NCBI GenBank assembly: GCA_961205875.1
Contig: OY540821.1
Coordinates: forward strand, 2,418,001-2,482,000
Length of the DNA stretch: 64,000 bases
From: Sialis fuliginosa
Taxonomy: Eukaryota > Arthropoda > Insecta > Megaloptera > Sialidae
Reading direction: 5' to 3'
The notes beneath the pieces are model-generated. The model searched no databases. It saw nothing but the letters and a program-made list of their open reading frames with translations, and had not been told where the DNA came from. This document shows, one piece after another, positions 34,517-46,794 of this stretch. The position numbers and the translations under genes are program-made. The number at the start of each line of letters is the position of its first letter. The stretch's first letter is position 1.

Positions 34517-34795
34517 CATGTAGGAAATTACAAAGGGGCCAGGGGTGGCCCAGGCTTGCACAAATGCTAGCCAAGACTGGCCCAAGATACAAATAATAAC
34601 TTAGTTCAAGACTCGACCAAGGCTTGTTGTACCAAAGCTGGGCCATTCTTGCGTAAAGAATAGGTGACCGAAGCTCGATATCTGAAGGTTGGCTTAAACT
34701 GGGACCAACATCGAAAAAGCAACACTGGCAATTCAATATTGGACCAAGCTTGGGCCCATCGTCGAAGACTACCTTAAATCTGTACCCATTTTGTA
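34517..34795. repeat. Degenerate GGCCCAAG/CTTGGNCC-rich segment
   Basis: Numerous short CCAAG, GGCCCA and CTTGGG words recur in both orientations (GGCCCAGGCTTG, TGGCCCAAGAT, GGACCAAGCTTGGGCCC). Degenerate short-unit repeat; the minus-strand open stretch of 79 codons is likely incidental. Confidence 0.45.
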
Positions 34796-35451
34796 TATTT
34801 TTCAGGTCGAATTTTAAAGTTTGAAATAAATGGGTTTTACCCCCCCCCCCCCCTCCCTATTATTGTATTCTTTTGATAGCCTGAATGCTGGATGAGTCCA
34901 TAGTCCATTTAATAGTAGAAAATAATTGATGTTTTCATGAAAATACTTGTAGATTGTTATATTGAAAATAAATAAATTATTTTTAACTTTAGCAAATTAT
35001 GAAAAATATAACAGTTTGTACTATTTTCTTAAAAATATCAGTTTGGTAACAGAACCCGATTTGATCAATATCTGGGAAGTATTACGTAATTACGGACGTT
35101 TGTGGTAGGGGGAAGAAGGGGAGCGTTACTTACGTAAGGTGTTTTTTCTGATTAATTATTATTTTAAATACAACAATTGAAACCAGTTTCGGCATTTGAA
35201 ATTGTATTTTTTATTTAATTATTTGGCCTTATTTTACATATACAGCCAGTTATTGTTTACGTCACAACCTCCACCTAACTGGGATTACTGAGAGGAGTAG
35301 GACTTGCCCCGGGGCGACCAGGGCAGGCACACTCATGAGGCCCTTTGGGTTGGTATTTACACATTAGGTAAATGAAAGCACAGATCGAATTCTAGTGCAT
35401 TTCTGTAACGCATCAATATACGCATGCGCATCCGTTCGTAGTATACAATAC
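34796..35451. other. No feature recognised
   Basis: Contains a C-run (about 13 C) at 34840-34852 and a second GCGCATGCGCA-like word (CGCATGCGCA at 35421-35430) without a CpG island. Confidence 0.45.
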
Positions 35452-35455
35452 TTAA

Positions 35456-36158
35456 GGATGTATGGCAGGTATTTAATTTCAACGAGAAATAGTTGAAATT
35501 TGGAGAAGTTACTCCATTATAAATCTTAAGTACCCACACAAAATTTCAAAAGGTTTTACAACATAGTTTGAAGGTTATTATTTTTTTAAATTAACATGGG
35601 CTCTTATGGCAGAATGGTGTATTTACGGTTAGGTTAGGTTCAAGCATCGAGAAAAATCTTAAATTTTCACAACACGTCACTTACATATTTAGCAACAAGT
35701 TTCATAAAAAAAATTATATACATACAGAACTAAATTGTGAGAAAAAAATAATAATTGGTGAAAAATATTTAAAAAAAAAAAAAATGGCGTACTGAAATGT
35801 AATGATTTTTTTTATTACATATTTTTTCATATATGTAAGCATATGAAGTACTAATATTATTATTTTCATTACATTTGTATATTACGCATATGTTTTCTAA
35901 ATAGTGTTATTTAAATATTTTAATTTATGTCATTTATAACAATAAAATACTTCTTTTGTTTTTATATCTGACAGATGAATTCAAAATAAAATTCTAAAAT
36001 AACAGTCAATAATGGGAAATAAGATTTTAAACAAAAGTATTTTTATAGTTTATGTAGTGTATAAACCAATTTGTTTTTCTTATAAGCATTTAAAGTGAAT
36101 AATTGATAATTTGATTTTGATCTAGATTTACATTATTTTTGACTCAGACTGTACATCC
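35456..36158. mobile_element. TTAA-flanked TIR element, 703 bp
   Basis: Starts GGATGTATGGC and ends GACTGTACATCC, with TTAA at 35452-35455 and 36159-36162. The TIR is short (about 8-10 bp). TTAA could be a piggyBac-type duplication or part of the terminus. GGTTAGGTTAGGTT at about 35627-35640 lies inside. Non-coding. Confidence 0.55.
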
Positions 36159-36311
36159 TTAATAAAACTAAACAAAAATTGGTCATACTTTATTATTAAT
36201 TTTCTACTTTTGTCTTAATAAATAGTTTTTATAAGTTTAGGTCACGGTCTGTAGAGATCGTCAAAAGTTATTTTTAATAATCATAGTTATGTTTAAATTA
36301 AAATGAATGTA

Positions 36312-36996
36312 CTATGGGCTTCAGAAGTCGTCTGCCACTCTAAAGTTCAGAATCGCTTCCAACAGATTCAAAAATATCAAGACAAACATCATCGGTTATC
36401 TTTTTCTAGGACAGAACTTATATACAAGGGTAGAAAAGTGATGTGGGTCGAGAAAATCTTGTTTTATATATAACGAAAACAATATTTTCTCAATATAAGG
36501 ATAAATTCTTAATTCAAGTATATTATTGTTTTCGTCCAACAATATTTCTTTAATGAGAAACAACAATTTTCTGGATTAAGAGTATATTCTCAAATTAAGA
36601 AAATATTGTTTTCGTTATATAAAAAACAAGGATTTCTTGGCCCAAGTCAACTTTTCTACCCGTGTAGTTACATCATTTTAAATAAAAACACAAATATACG
36701 TCCATTTCATTAATTAATTTTATATCAAGTTTAACATATTTAATTACTAAAATTCGGAATATCAAATATTTATAGCCACAAAATTAACTTATACAATTTT
36801 CAATAATAATTTAATCGCACAAAAACGAAGATTATTTCTTTATCTAGCAAATGAGTTTCAAAATATCTGTCTTTGTTTGATACATGGAGAAATCTTTTAA
36901 ATATTATAATAATCAAATGGGAGGAGCCTAGGCCTACTAAGTTTGTGATAAGCGAATTGAATGAAAACTGGTCGACCACTTCTGCATGCGACTCTA
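36312..36996. mobile_element. MITE with CAGTCACCTGCAG-type ends, split copy
   Basis: Matches the complete copy at 57454-57843 (AGAATCGCTTCCAACAGATT, CATCATCGGTTATCTTTTTC, AATTCGGAATATCAAATATT, TCAAAATATCTGTCTTTG). Its own ends are diverged (TATGGGCTTCAGAAGTCGTC and TCTGCATGCGACTCTA). It is interrupted at 36425-36664 by a foldback. Confidence 0.75.
36425..36664. mobile_element. Nested foldback MITE, 240 bp
   Basis: Starts CAAGGGTAGAAAAGTG and ends CAACTTTTCTACCCGTG, flanked by TA (36423-36424, 36665-36666). Inner segments ACGAAAACAATATTTTCTC and AAAATATTGTTTTCGT also pair, so nearly the whole element folds on itself. It is younger than its host MITE. Confidence 0.85.
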
Positions 36997-37347
36997 CCTA
37001 TAAAATATAATTATTTTTAAAGTAAAAAATACTTTTTTTTTGAGCGACATTTCACCCCCATTCATGAGTAAGCTTTCTGTGTTGAATATTAATCCCAAGA
37101 GATATTTATTGTTGTCCTGCCAATGCATGTATAGGAACACATTCACATGTACCTATAAGTAGGCCATAGATATAGGTACCAGGGCACACCTGTCCCTAAA
37201 TTGCCCTGTACGCACGTCTCTTCTAATAGACCAGCGGTATTTAACCGGTCAGTAATTAATTGCCACTCTTTGTGTTTTGATATATTATGTATTCTCTTTT
37301 TTTGTACTATAGTAAATATAGTGGTAACAAAAATAATGTTTAGTATT

Positions 37348-38105
37348 TTGCTTCCTCGCAATATCGAAGATACGAGAAGCTATGTGATCGTTTCAGATTG
37401 AGACAAAAAAAAGTTCTCCAATTTCAAAATTTTAAATTGATTTATCCGTTTCACGTCAAGATAAACACTTTTCGTTCCGTGTCTGTCCGTGTGTCCGTCC
37501 GTCTGTCCCCTGAATCCTTGTCACACGCATAACTCATGAGCCACTGAACCGATATTATTGAAACTTGATCGGATGGTTGGGTTTGGTTTGAGGACGGTCC
37601 CATTTCAAAATCATCAAAATCGTGTGTAAGGGGGACGGGTGACACACCAAAATATTTCTTTTTTCAAGATATCTCAAGAACGACACATGTTACGAGAAAA
37701 TTTTATAGAATATTTTTTGTAGAGCATAAAATTTCCTATAATATGGGTCTACTACGTTTGTTGTAAAATATTCCCTTACAAAGATTTAACTCAATTTATT
37801 TTAAAAATTCGTGTTTTGTTTTTCTAAATTGATATTTGATTGGATATATTAAATGTCATTTTGACGTTTTTAATGTCATTTTGACATTTGCATAAATTTA
37901 GATTTAGATTGAAATTGTCAAAAAATTAAAAATATATGAAAAAATATTCAGGTGAGTTTTAAGAAAAATTTCGAACTAAGATTTTTTAGTAAAATTTGTA
38001 TAAAAATTAAATGGTTAACCAATGCCAGGCAATTTATCTGAACACTATCGGTTTTAGTGAATTTAGCACGAGGAAGCACTGTGCATTTACTTGGCAGATG
38101 TTTTT
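37348..38105 (+). mobile_element. Family B element, near full length
   Basis: From TTGCTTCCTCGCAATATCG to CACGAGGAAGCACTGTGC and TTACTTGGCAGATG. Contains GTGATCGTTTCAGATTGAG, the CTGTCCGTGTGTCCGTCC run, CACTGAACCGATATTATTG, CCCATTTCAAAATC and GAACGACACATGTTACG. Its short TIR is TGCTTCCTCG / CGAGGAAGCA. No open frame. Class uncertain (non-autonomous DNA element by its inverted ends). Confidence 0.8.
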
Positions 38106-38149
38106 TAAATAAGATTTTAATTCAATTAATTTACTTTTTTATACATACA

Positions 38150-38860
38150 TGAAATGTACTGTATAATAAAGTATAGTGATCATGAAAAAATTCTAACTCG
38201 AGATTTTAATGGAATTTACACGTATTGAGGGTCCCTGAATCACGTACGACCATTATCTCAATGATGTTTGTGTGTGTGAACGCTCTACATCCAAAACGGT
38301 GAGACTTACAAACATGGAATTTTAAACTTAAGGTTCTTGAATACTGTTGTTGTGCACCTCTTTTTTTGAAAATCAACACTAAATCGGAAACGGATGTTTA
38401 CTGATTTTGGAATTTTTCGAATTGTTTTTGAAACGGTGCGCAGAAGAAAAAAGTATTTTAGATTAAAGTTGTAGAAAATACTCTTATCTATAGTTTATAT
38501 TCTGTTCATTTTTCCTCTCAAAATATTTTTTATGAAATAATCGATTTTCTATATTTTTTTAATTTTTCGAATTATTTTTCAAACGGTATTTATTACAAAA
38601 AAAAATGTTTTAGATATAAGTTATAGAGAATATTATTATCTATAATTTTTGTTGTAATCATATTTCAAATAAAATGTGTAAAAAAATAATCATTTTTTTA
38701 AATTTTATTTCAAATGGTTAATAACAGAAAAATATGTTTATAATAAAAATTGTAGAGAACGTTATTTTCTATAATTTATGTAGCATTCTTTTTTATGTAT
38801 CTTTTATGAATTGATCAAAAAATAATAATTTTAGATTTTATTTAAAAATAATTTTAATAA
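38150..38860. repeat. Family D-related region
   Basis: CGGAAACGGATGTTTACTG, TTTTTCGAATTATTTTTCAAACGG and repeated ATTATCTATAATTT blocks match 13380-13860 and 58680-58860. Confidence 0.55.
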
Positions 38861-39680
38861 TATGAATAATCTAGTTATTTATGATGATAAAATAATTTTT
38901 TATTATGTCAATTAAATACAATAGAAATAATAATATCTAAAACGTGTTAAACTGTTGAAATATCGAATAAATAAGAAGTCATTGACAAAACAATATTTTA
39001 TTAAACAGAACAATTATTTTACCGATTTATAATAAAAATGTTTGAATTAAAATCACAGAATAGAATTAAATTAAACAACAATTAATGTAATGTAGTTTAT
39101 ATTCAATTTCTTATCAAAAAGTAACTCAAGTAATTTTTTCTGGATCATGATGTATGAAAAAATCTTGTGCCGACCAGGGCAGTTTATTTTTTATTATTTT
39201 AAATTGCATTTTACATTTTGGCGCATATTGTACTCGCCAAGTTGTCAAAAGATGGCGTTTATGGCAACCATTTTGTACAGATTGGTCAATAATGACATTT
39301 TTTTGTACACTTGGTTTTTTTTTTTTTACTTTTTACTTGTGTAGTTTTTGTTTAGTATTATATTTAACTCAAATTAAATGTTGAAAAATATTAATTTATT
39401 TTTAAATTCAATGAATTTTCAATAATTATTGATTAAATATTATTTTGCGTAATTTTAATTATCTTGAGGTATCTGATTCAATAATAAATATTTTTTTGTA
39501 TATTTTTTATATAAATTGACTTCCCCAATTTAATTAGTTTATTAAAACATTATCCAATAATACGTAATTCCTCATTGTAGTCTAATTTTTATTAGTTTTT
39601 GTACATCATTTTCACATGTATCGTATTACGAAAGCTATCTCGTTATTTTTACAATACCGAAAACGTGATTTCTGATTTTC
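38861..39680. other. AT-rich, no feature recognised
   Basis: Open stretches near 39147-39384 are T-run-driven and show no motif. Confidence 0.5.
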
Positions 39681-41016
39681 TTCATGCCGATGAAAATTCT
39701 TTACGTAAAAATGCGCGCGTTTCTTTGATCTAGAGACCGCCTAACCGACCATGGCATGCTTGTAACATTGTAGGACGGTGACACGTCCAAACACACCGAT
39801 CGTACGTTCCGATACTCACGATACAACCGGGCGGTTTCAGCATGACGTGGCGACCGCATGGCGTCAATGTTGCACGCACAATCGTACGCGCTGTAAACAC
39901 CGGCGTTCGTAGCGTACAGCGCGCCTGTCGGGACATGGCGTCGCGTTCGCTTGCTGCTTGTACGACACGAACGAAACGGGCACCCGTACACGAGCGGGCC
40001 GGTTCTTCTGGTGGGGGGTAGCGATCGTTTCCTTAGGGCGTGTCGTGGTGGGGGTCTCCCGGTAGGCGTGGCTTGCGCGTGTATCGCGATCTCGCTCGTA
40101 CCGATGGCGGAGGCGCGTGACCGCGTCTCTCTCGGACATATCTCGCCAGTGTGTGCGTGCCATTACGTTTTCTTGAGACCCGACTCCTTCCTTGCCCCTA
40201 TTCCGATTTCTCAGTACGCGTCCAACTGTGGCATTTGTCGCGTCCGTCTCAGTGTTGTTTGTCATACACACTCTACTCTGCCTCTGGGTTTTTGTTTCTC
40301 CCGTGTAAATTTACCGTAACAACACCGCACAGTTGTGTTGTATTGCATCTCCGATATATAAGAAGTGCCGTGCAAGGAAGAATAAGTGTACCTACTTACT
40401 ACCTACTACCTACCAACCGATCGCGGAGTGTTGGCTTGTTTTTACACTGCGAGTGCGTGCGTGTTGTATATGTGTGTGTGCCGCGTGTACATTCCTAACA
40501 CGCACACAGTCTGCGTTGCCGGTAGATTTTCGTATCGAAATCTCGCCAGATATATCGTTCGTTGTTCTGTAAATGTGCCCTTATAATAGTTCGAGTAATG
40601 ACTGTAGTGAAACACTCCGCCCATTTTATATTTTCGCGTATGCTGCAAAGAATTTGTTCGTTCGGTTATTGTGATAGTGAATGATAGTAACCTATTATTA
40701 ATTAATTTAATTATTATTTTGTAATATATATAAATATATATTTGTTTATTTCGTATCTATTTTTTAACTGTTGTTGTATATAATAATAATATATATAGCG
40801 TATAAGCTACGTTTTCATTTGTTGTTTATCGAGTATTATTCAAAATCCAAAGATTTGGTATCAAATACGCTTATTACTTATTAAGTGAGTGTGTGTGAGA
40901 GAGAGAGAGAGGCGGCGAGTTATTTGTTGTGCGTTCAGAAGTGAGATAGCCTATAATATCGTGTGATTGTTGTTGTGTGCTTTTATATAAATATATTTTG
41001 TTGAAAAGAAAAAAAA
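39681..41016 (+). promoter_or_regulatory. CpG-rich promoter region and 5'UTR of alternative first exon
   Basis: About 39700-40650 is the longest CpG-rich block in the window (TCGCGTTCGCTTGC, ATCGCGATCTCGCTCG, CGCGTGACCGCG), between AT-rich DNA on both sides. It is followed by a leader with GAGAGAGAGAGAGAGG at about 40895-40912 and by the ATG at 41017. Frames up to 135 codons on both strands here reflect high GC and have no recognisable domain. The exact start site, and whether a 5'UTR intron exists, cannot be seen. Confidence 0.6.
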
Positions 41017-41096
41017 ATGGAGCAGTTTTCGGAGCTTGGACTTACCCAGGAGGACAAGGAACAGATATTCGAACCGGAAGAACCCCAGGAAACTAG
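41017..41096 (+). CDS. Imp: Alternative first coding exon, probably Imp
   Basis: ATG (A-rich context, AAAAAAATGG, A at -3) opens MEQFSELGLTQEDKEQI followed by FEPEEPQET, 26 codons plus AG, then the donor AG|GTAATT (41096/41097). The exon ends in phase 2 with the bases AG, exactly as Imp exon 2 does, so both can splice to the same downstream exon in frame. It follows a strong CpG island on the same strand. The predicted acidic N terminus would replace RRM1. From memory, the classical Drosophila Imp protein was described as KH-only, which fits alternative N termini, but I cannot confirm this peptide against any orthologue. It could instead be the first exon of an unrelated gene nested in the Imp intron. 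Confidence 0.55.
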
Positions 41097-42058
41097 GTAA
41101 TTATTATTAAGGAAGTTTAAATATCTTGTATAGTGTTGGTTAATCTTCTTGACAGAGGTTCTTCCCCTAATTTGTATTTGAGGGGTGACTTGAAATATGT
41201 TATGTTAAGAAAGAAATGTAATGTATTTTCTTTTAAAATGAGACATTGATATTCATGTAAGGAACATAATTAAAGGGTACTTGACTGTTTTATTGACGCC
41301 ACTAGTCACAGTTCTATGAACATAGATTATGGAGTATATGTAAGAGCTCCTTCTATGCATTCTTTAGTTCAATGTTTAGTCTTATTCGGCGTGGCCGAGA
41401 TTGAGTCCACGTTTTTATCTAAAATAACCCCCAACCAGGACCGGCAGAACAGATAAATTTCGAGTGTCGAATAAAAAAGTGGGAGGAGTTGGAGAGGGTT
41501 CTTTTCTTAAATATAATTTTAGGAACGTTAAGAATTATCAATGAATACAGTTATACCTACATATGAAAATTCAAATTAGCTTTTTATTCATAAAACCTGA
41601 TTCAATTATTTCGAAGTGGATTAGTTACTTAATTCTTAAATAAGGCGAAAACAGTCTCAATAATTTCCCAATTTCTGGTGGGTAATTCGATACAAGCAAA
41701 TTTTTCGAACCTAATATAACATACCGAAGATTCGACTGATGCCAGTCCTGGCCCCCCAACTTTGTCTATTTTATTGTAATTTACGTATGCATATAAGCTT
41801 GTAGTCTATGTCCATATATAATGTCCACCAAACCAAAAAATGAATTATTTAAGAAAAAACAATTTTTGAATTTTATTAAAAAACGCGGGATAAATTATGT
41901 TAATGATTGAATTTGGAAATTCGTTAAATAAACGGCAAAGGCATAAGCCGTTACTAATATTTCTGTATTTGAAGACGCGGTTTATGCACTGAATATACTA
42001 TTTACTTAAGGCAATATCTGTATCCGGTATAGTCAATAATAAAATCGTTGCAAATTTT
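41097..42058 (+). other. Intron downstream of the alternative exon; nothing recognised
   Basis: Starts with GTAATT. No second exon, terminal repeat or RNA gene is evident. Confidence 0.5.
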
Positions 42059-43880
42059 GACCGTGGAAGCCTGTGTAAATAAATTCAAAATATTGTTAGC
42101 TGCCCATAAGTATATAATTTTTAATTAAGATGCGACTTACACCCAATAACATATATAAATGACCGTGGAAGCTTGTTTTATTGTAAAGATATGTATAGAA
42201 GACGTTGAAGTCTTTTAATTGTTATGTATTTCGTGTTTTGTTGAATTAAGACGCGACATGCACCCAGTACCGTTACCGTGGAAGTTTTTGTTATTGTAAA
42301 CACCGGAATTGAAAAATTATAACCATATTTCTTGACATATCATGGCGGGAATATGTGATTTTGATATTTAGGCTGAATTAAGGCATGCTTGTACCCAGTA
42401 GCCATTAATAAAGTTATTGAGATGACCGCGGATGTTTATGTTATTTTAAACACAGATTTAGAGAACGTTAATTGTTATACAGGTGATTTACAACTTGTGT
42501 AAAAAAATTAACAGTAGATCGAGGATGTAATTTTAAGCAGAAAACTTTATGTGAACTTGTGTCCGGAAATTCTTCGTGAGGGAGCTATAGTCTTTTGCCC
42601 AAAATTAGTGTTTTTTTAATATCTAGAGAACCCATTGTGCTACAGTTATGAAATTTGATACAGGGATTGTTATTAATAAGTGTTATCGATTTCCAGTATC
42701 AAATAATAATAATTTAGATCAGGAGTGTGTGGGGCCAGTGGGCCCGCCGATTTTTATCAAATATTTTTTTGTTCTTTAATTTTTTCCTGAGTTGGGTTCT
42801 TGTAGAAGATAATAGTATACAAAATACATAAAAATATACTTTGTTAATTTCTCATAAGATCAACCGTTTTCGAAAAATATCGAAAAAAAGAAAGTATTGT
42901 AGAAATTTACTTATTACGGATGCTTCAAATTACACAAAATAAGTTTATATTCTTGTTCTATAATCAAAAATAAGATAAAAAGTTAATACACATATACCTC
43001 TTAATACTTACCATTATAGAGTTATAGCTAGTGTATTACTCTTACACGTACTTTACTAACATGATTACAAAATGAAACTATAAATGGCTATTTATTGTTA
43101 AAAATGCAGTTTTGGAGGTATAATTATATTAACTTTTCGTCTTATTTTTAATATTGAACAAGAATATTAACTTATTTTGTGTACTTAATTTGAAGCATCC
43201 GTAATAAGTAAAATTCTGCAGTAATTTCTTTTTTTCGGAAACGGTTGATCCTGTGACAAATAAACAAAATATATTTTTATGTATTTTGTATAATATAAGT
43301 ACACAACTCAGGAAAAAATTCAAGAAAAAAAATACTTGAAAAAATCGGTGAGCCCACTGGCCCTATACATCCCTGGTCTATATTATTATTATTTGATACT
43401 GGAAATCGATAACACTTATTAATACTAATCCATGTATCAAATTTCATAACTGTAGCACAATGGGTTCTCTAGATATTAAATAAACACTAATTTTGGGCAA
43501 AAGACTATAGCTCCCTCACGAAGAATTTCCGGACACAGATTCACATAAAGTTTTGTGCTTAAAATTACATCCTCAATCTACTGTTACACTAGTTGTAAAT
43601 CATCCTGTATATCATGGCGGGAATATGTGATTTTGATGTTTAGCTGAATTAAGGCGTGATTTGTACCCAGTAGCCATTAAAAAAAGTTCTCGAGATGACC
43701 GCGGAAGTTTGTGTTATTTTAGGTTAAGAGATTAAAAGAACGTTAATCATGGTGGGAATATGTGATTTTGATGTTTAGCTGAATTAAGGCGTGACCTGTG
43801 CCCAGTAGCCACCGAACAGTTACAGAATTGACCGCGGAAGCCTTTGTTATTGTAAACTTGGACGACCCGGCATTACTAGT
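42059..43880. repeat. Degenerate minisatellite split by a foldback element
   Basis: Units begin GACCGTGGAAG or GACCGCGGAAG at 42059, 42161, 42272, 42424, 43697 and 43830 and contain GAATTAAGGCGTGAC-TGTACCCAGTAGCC. Spacing is about 100-155 bp. The last units also share CATGGCGGGAATATGTGATT. The gap between the fourth and fifth units is explained by the insertion at 42479-43611. Confidence 0.78.
42479..43611. mobile_element. Foldback element, 1.13 kb, inserted in the minisatellite
   Basis: Ends ACAGGTGATTTACAAC and GTTGTAAATCATCCTGT. Long arms (about 42479-42960 and 43140-43611) pair through CGGAAATTCTTCGTGAGGGA / TCCCTCACGAAGAATTTCCG, AGAACCCATTGTGCTACAGT and its complement, and TTACTTATTACGGATGCTTC and its complement. 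No coding capacity. Confidence 0.85.
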
Positions 43881-44485
43881 TTAAATGGAATGTGGTAACT
43901 GAATTTGAGTATCGCTTATTTTGTAATTAATTGTAGAGCCGTTGAACTCGTCGGAATTTTCTATCTAGTTATTTCAAAAATTTCCGCTAAATGGCTTACA
44001 CGATCGACCGTGATTAATAAAATAAGAAGAACAAGAAGAGGGAACGAAAATATGTATATACATTATTCTATACGTTAGTAGTGTACTTACGCATGGCATT
44101 ATTTTTCATCAATTATAATTTATTATGTTTTAATGAGGTCTTGTAATTGAATAAGATAGCCGATAGTTGAAAACGTGTACGCTTCTGGCCAAAATAATTG
44201 TGTGTATTTAGTCGTTTAGAGGCCAAAGATACCAACTCCATATGGCACAATTCGAAAATTTATATTTACAAAAATGATTTTTAATGTTTTATTTTATATT
44301 CGTAACTACAAGTAGAAAAATATATTAGCAGCTTTGCACTTCTTGGCTTCTTGGTATAAGTCTTTAAAAAATAAATACAGTTTCACACGAGACCGATAGA
44401 TATTTTATAAGACGGGACTAACTTTCATTTTCACATTTCTCTTCTTGCCACAGATTAAGTAATTAAACCGGTATGAAATTGTAAA
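43881..44485. other. No feature recognised
   Basis: AT-rich to mixed composition; nothing identified. Confidence 0.5.
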
Positions 44486-45114
44486 AATATCTGCCTAGTA
44501 CATGCACAGTGTTTCCTCGTGCCGAATTCACCAAAGGTAGTTAATTATTGAACAATTTAAATAAAAACCGATTGATAAATTGCCTAACATTGGTTCTTAT
44601 ACAATTTTACTAAAAAAATATTAGTTCGAAAATTTTCTGATTATCTTTTCGTGTATTTTCAATTTTTTAACAATTTCAATCTAAATTTATGCAAACGTCA
44701 AAGTGACATTTAAAAGGTCAAAATGTTTTTTAAAGCAAATTGAGATAAATCTTTGTAAGGGAATATTTTACATCAAACATTGTAGACCTATATTATATAG
44801 GAAATTGAATGCTCTATAAAAAAGATTCTATTCATTTTTCACGTAACATGTGTCGTTCTTGAGATATATTGAAAAAATTAATGTTTTGGGATGTCACCCC
44901 TCCCCCTTAATCACGAATTTTCATTAATATCGGTTCAGTGGTTCATGAGTTATGCGTGTGACAAGGATTCAGGAGAGAGACAGACAGACCGGAACCATGT
45001 GATTGTCTTAACCTGAAACGGAAAGTTCAATTTAAAATTTTTATATAAAAAAAAATTTATTTCATTTTAAAACGATCACAAAGCTTCTTGTATCTTCGAT
45101 ATTGCGAAGAAGCA
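44486..45114 (-). mobile_element. Family B element, reverse orientation
   Basis: From ATCTGCCTAGTACATGCACA and TTTCCTCGTGCCGAATTCACC to CTTGTATCTTCGATATTGCG and AAGAAGCA. An internal part is shortened. Both inverted ends are present but changed by single bases. Confidence 0.78.
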
Positions 45115-45644
45115 AAATTAACACGACATCGTTCTGTAAAATGTTAAGTCAGCCTCGAGTGAAACCATATTTAATTTGTATAATTCCTATAATTGAAGAA
45201 CAGTCAGGCAATATACATTTTTATAGTTTTAGTCGCTATTCGTAATTTGTTATTTGTTTTATTTGCTGACTAATGGAACAGCTGTATAATGTAATATATA
45301 TATATATATATATATATTTGCGATGTTTTGTAGCTGATTTCTACTAGTTTGTATTTGCTTTTATTATCAAATGCCAATAGCATTGCAAGTTGGAAAACAA
45401 ATCTTGTAAACAACTGTCTACCTCTCCATAACTAATTGGTATAATGTTTTGGTATTAAGAAATACAATTCTAGTTATGATATAACAACCCTAATCAGATT
45501 ATCAGAAAATAGTGGTTCGTTAGTCAATGTTGAATCACAAGTTTAACTCATCCATCTAGATATGGAATATATGAGTACCAGGAATACATTCATGAGTATT
45601 CTAGATTTTTAGAAACACGCTCTAGTATGTAAAAAAAAAAACAC
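45115..45644. repeat. Unassigned DNA with (TA)n microsatellite
   Basis: A (TA)n run of about 12 units at 45293-45317. Nothing else is identified. Confidence 0.6.
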
Positions 45645-46794
45645 GTGTATTTTAAATGGGAAAATCACCCCCCTCTGGTAATGGTCGATTTTAAAAATAG
45701 AGGGCTGAATTTTTTCCACATTTTTTTGAATTATTTAGAGCTACTTGGGGGGGGGGGGCAGTCAAAATTCGCCCCAACACCATTTAATATATACACAGAA
45801 AAAAATATTTATTTCATTTTTACATAATAAAATAATATTTTTATTTTCTTTCACCCTGTACAAGCTTTTCATAAAGTATTACACACATTTATTAATTTTT
45901 TTTTATAAATTCGAAGCTCTTTTTATTCTTTGCATATTTTTCTAGAAGTAGACCCTCCAGGAGATAAAAATAAATAAAAAAACATTAAATTATGTATTTA
46001 ACATAAAATATTTGGGTGTCCCATTCTTTTGCTCTATTGTTAAAACGGCTCATTTGCGGACACGAGTTTAATGATAAAATGCGATTGTTTTAATGTTCTC
46101 GTTTGTCGGTATGTTTACGGAATACCCTATATAAATATTTTCATAATTTCATGACCATATTAAGGATGTTTTAGAAATCATTTTCACAGCGAATTTATTG
46201 ACATAAAGATTATTGTATTTAAAAAAACTATCTGCAATACCTTAAGCGTTATATTTTTTCACCAGTATGTACTTAAAATCGACAATGAAAACCGCATTTA
46301 TACTATACTAGCGCATTGGAACCCAGAGTTACCCGAGTTAATATCTGAAAAAACCATACTGACCTAAAATATTCAACATGCCCACAACACACGGTTCACT
46401 GCGAATTGTTATTTTCCGACTTGAAATTTACACAAAATATTCACAAATTATACCCCAAAATATAACCTATCCATTAATGAAAACTGGAACAAAATCCGTT
46501 CAGTTACTGAGAAAATAGTGTAAAATTATATTTCCAAACTCCCAGGAAACATCAGGTCCCGAATTTGTATGAAAATCAAGAAATAAATATAAATAGGCTA
46601 GCAACAATCATAATCAATTTCGATATTTTACCTTTCCTGGAAGTGAAATATATTTTCAATTTTCAATCAATGTATTTCAAAATATTTAATTAATATTTGT
46701 GTCAAATATCATCCAATTGTTCGATAAAATAATTGAAAGAGACGTGATCATAGTAACTTAAATTAATAAAATATTGAAACCGTAATAGGCATGA
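45645..46794. other. No gene; poly-G run and a repeat-like segment
   Basis: An 11-12 nt G run at about 45747. The segment 46310-46560 (CTAGCGCATTGGAACCCAG, GAAAACTGGAACAAAATCCG, CAGTTACTGAGAAAATAG) has the style of a dispersed insect repeat, and GAAAACCGCATTGAAATCGG at about 47440 may be its continuation after the MITE insertion. Confidence 0.4.

Noticed and set aside
39701-40648. Frames up to 135 codons on both strands in the CpG island
   Set aside because: Overlapping frames on both strands follow from high GC and few stop codons; no recognisable motif and no consistent splice structure.
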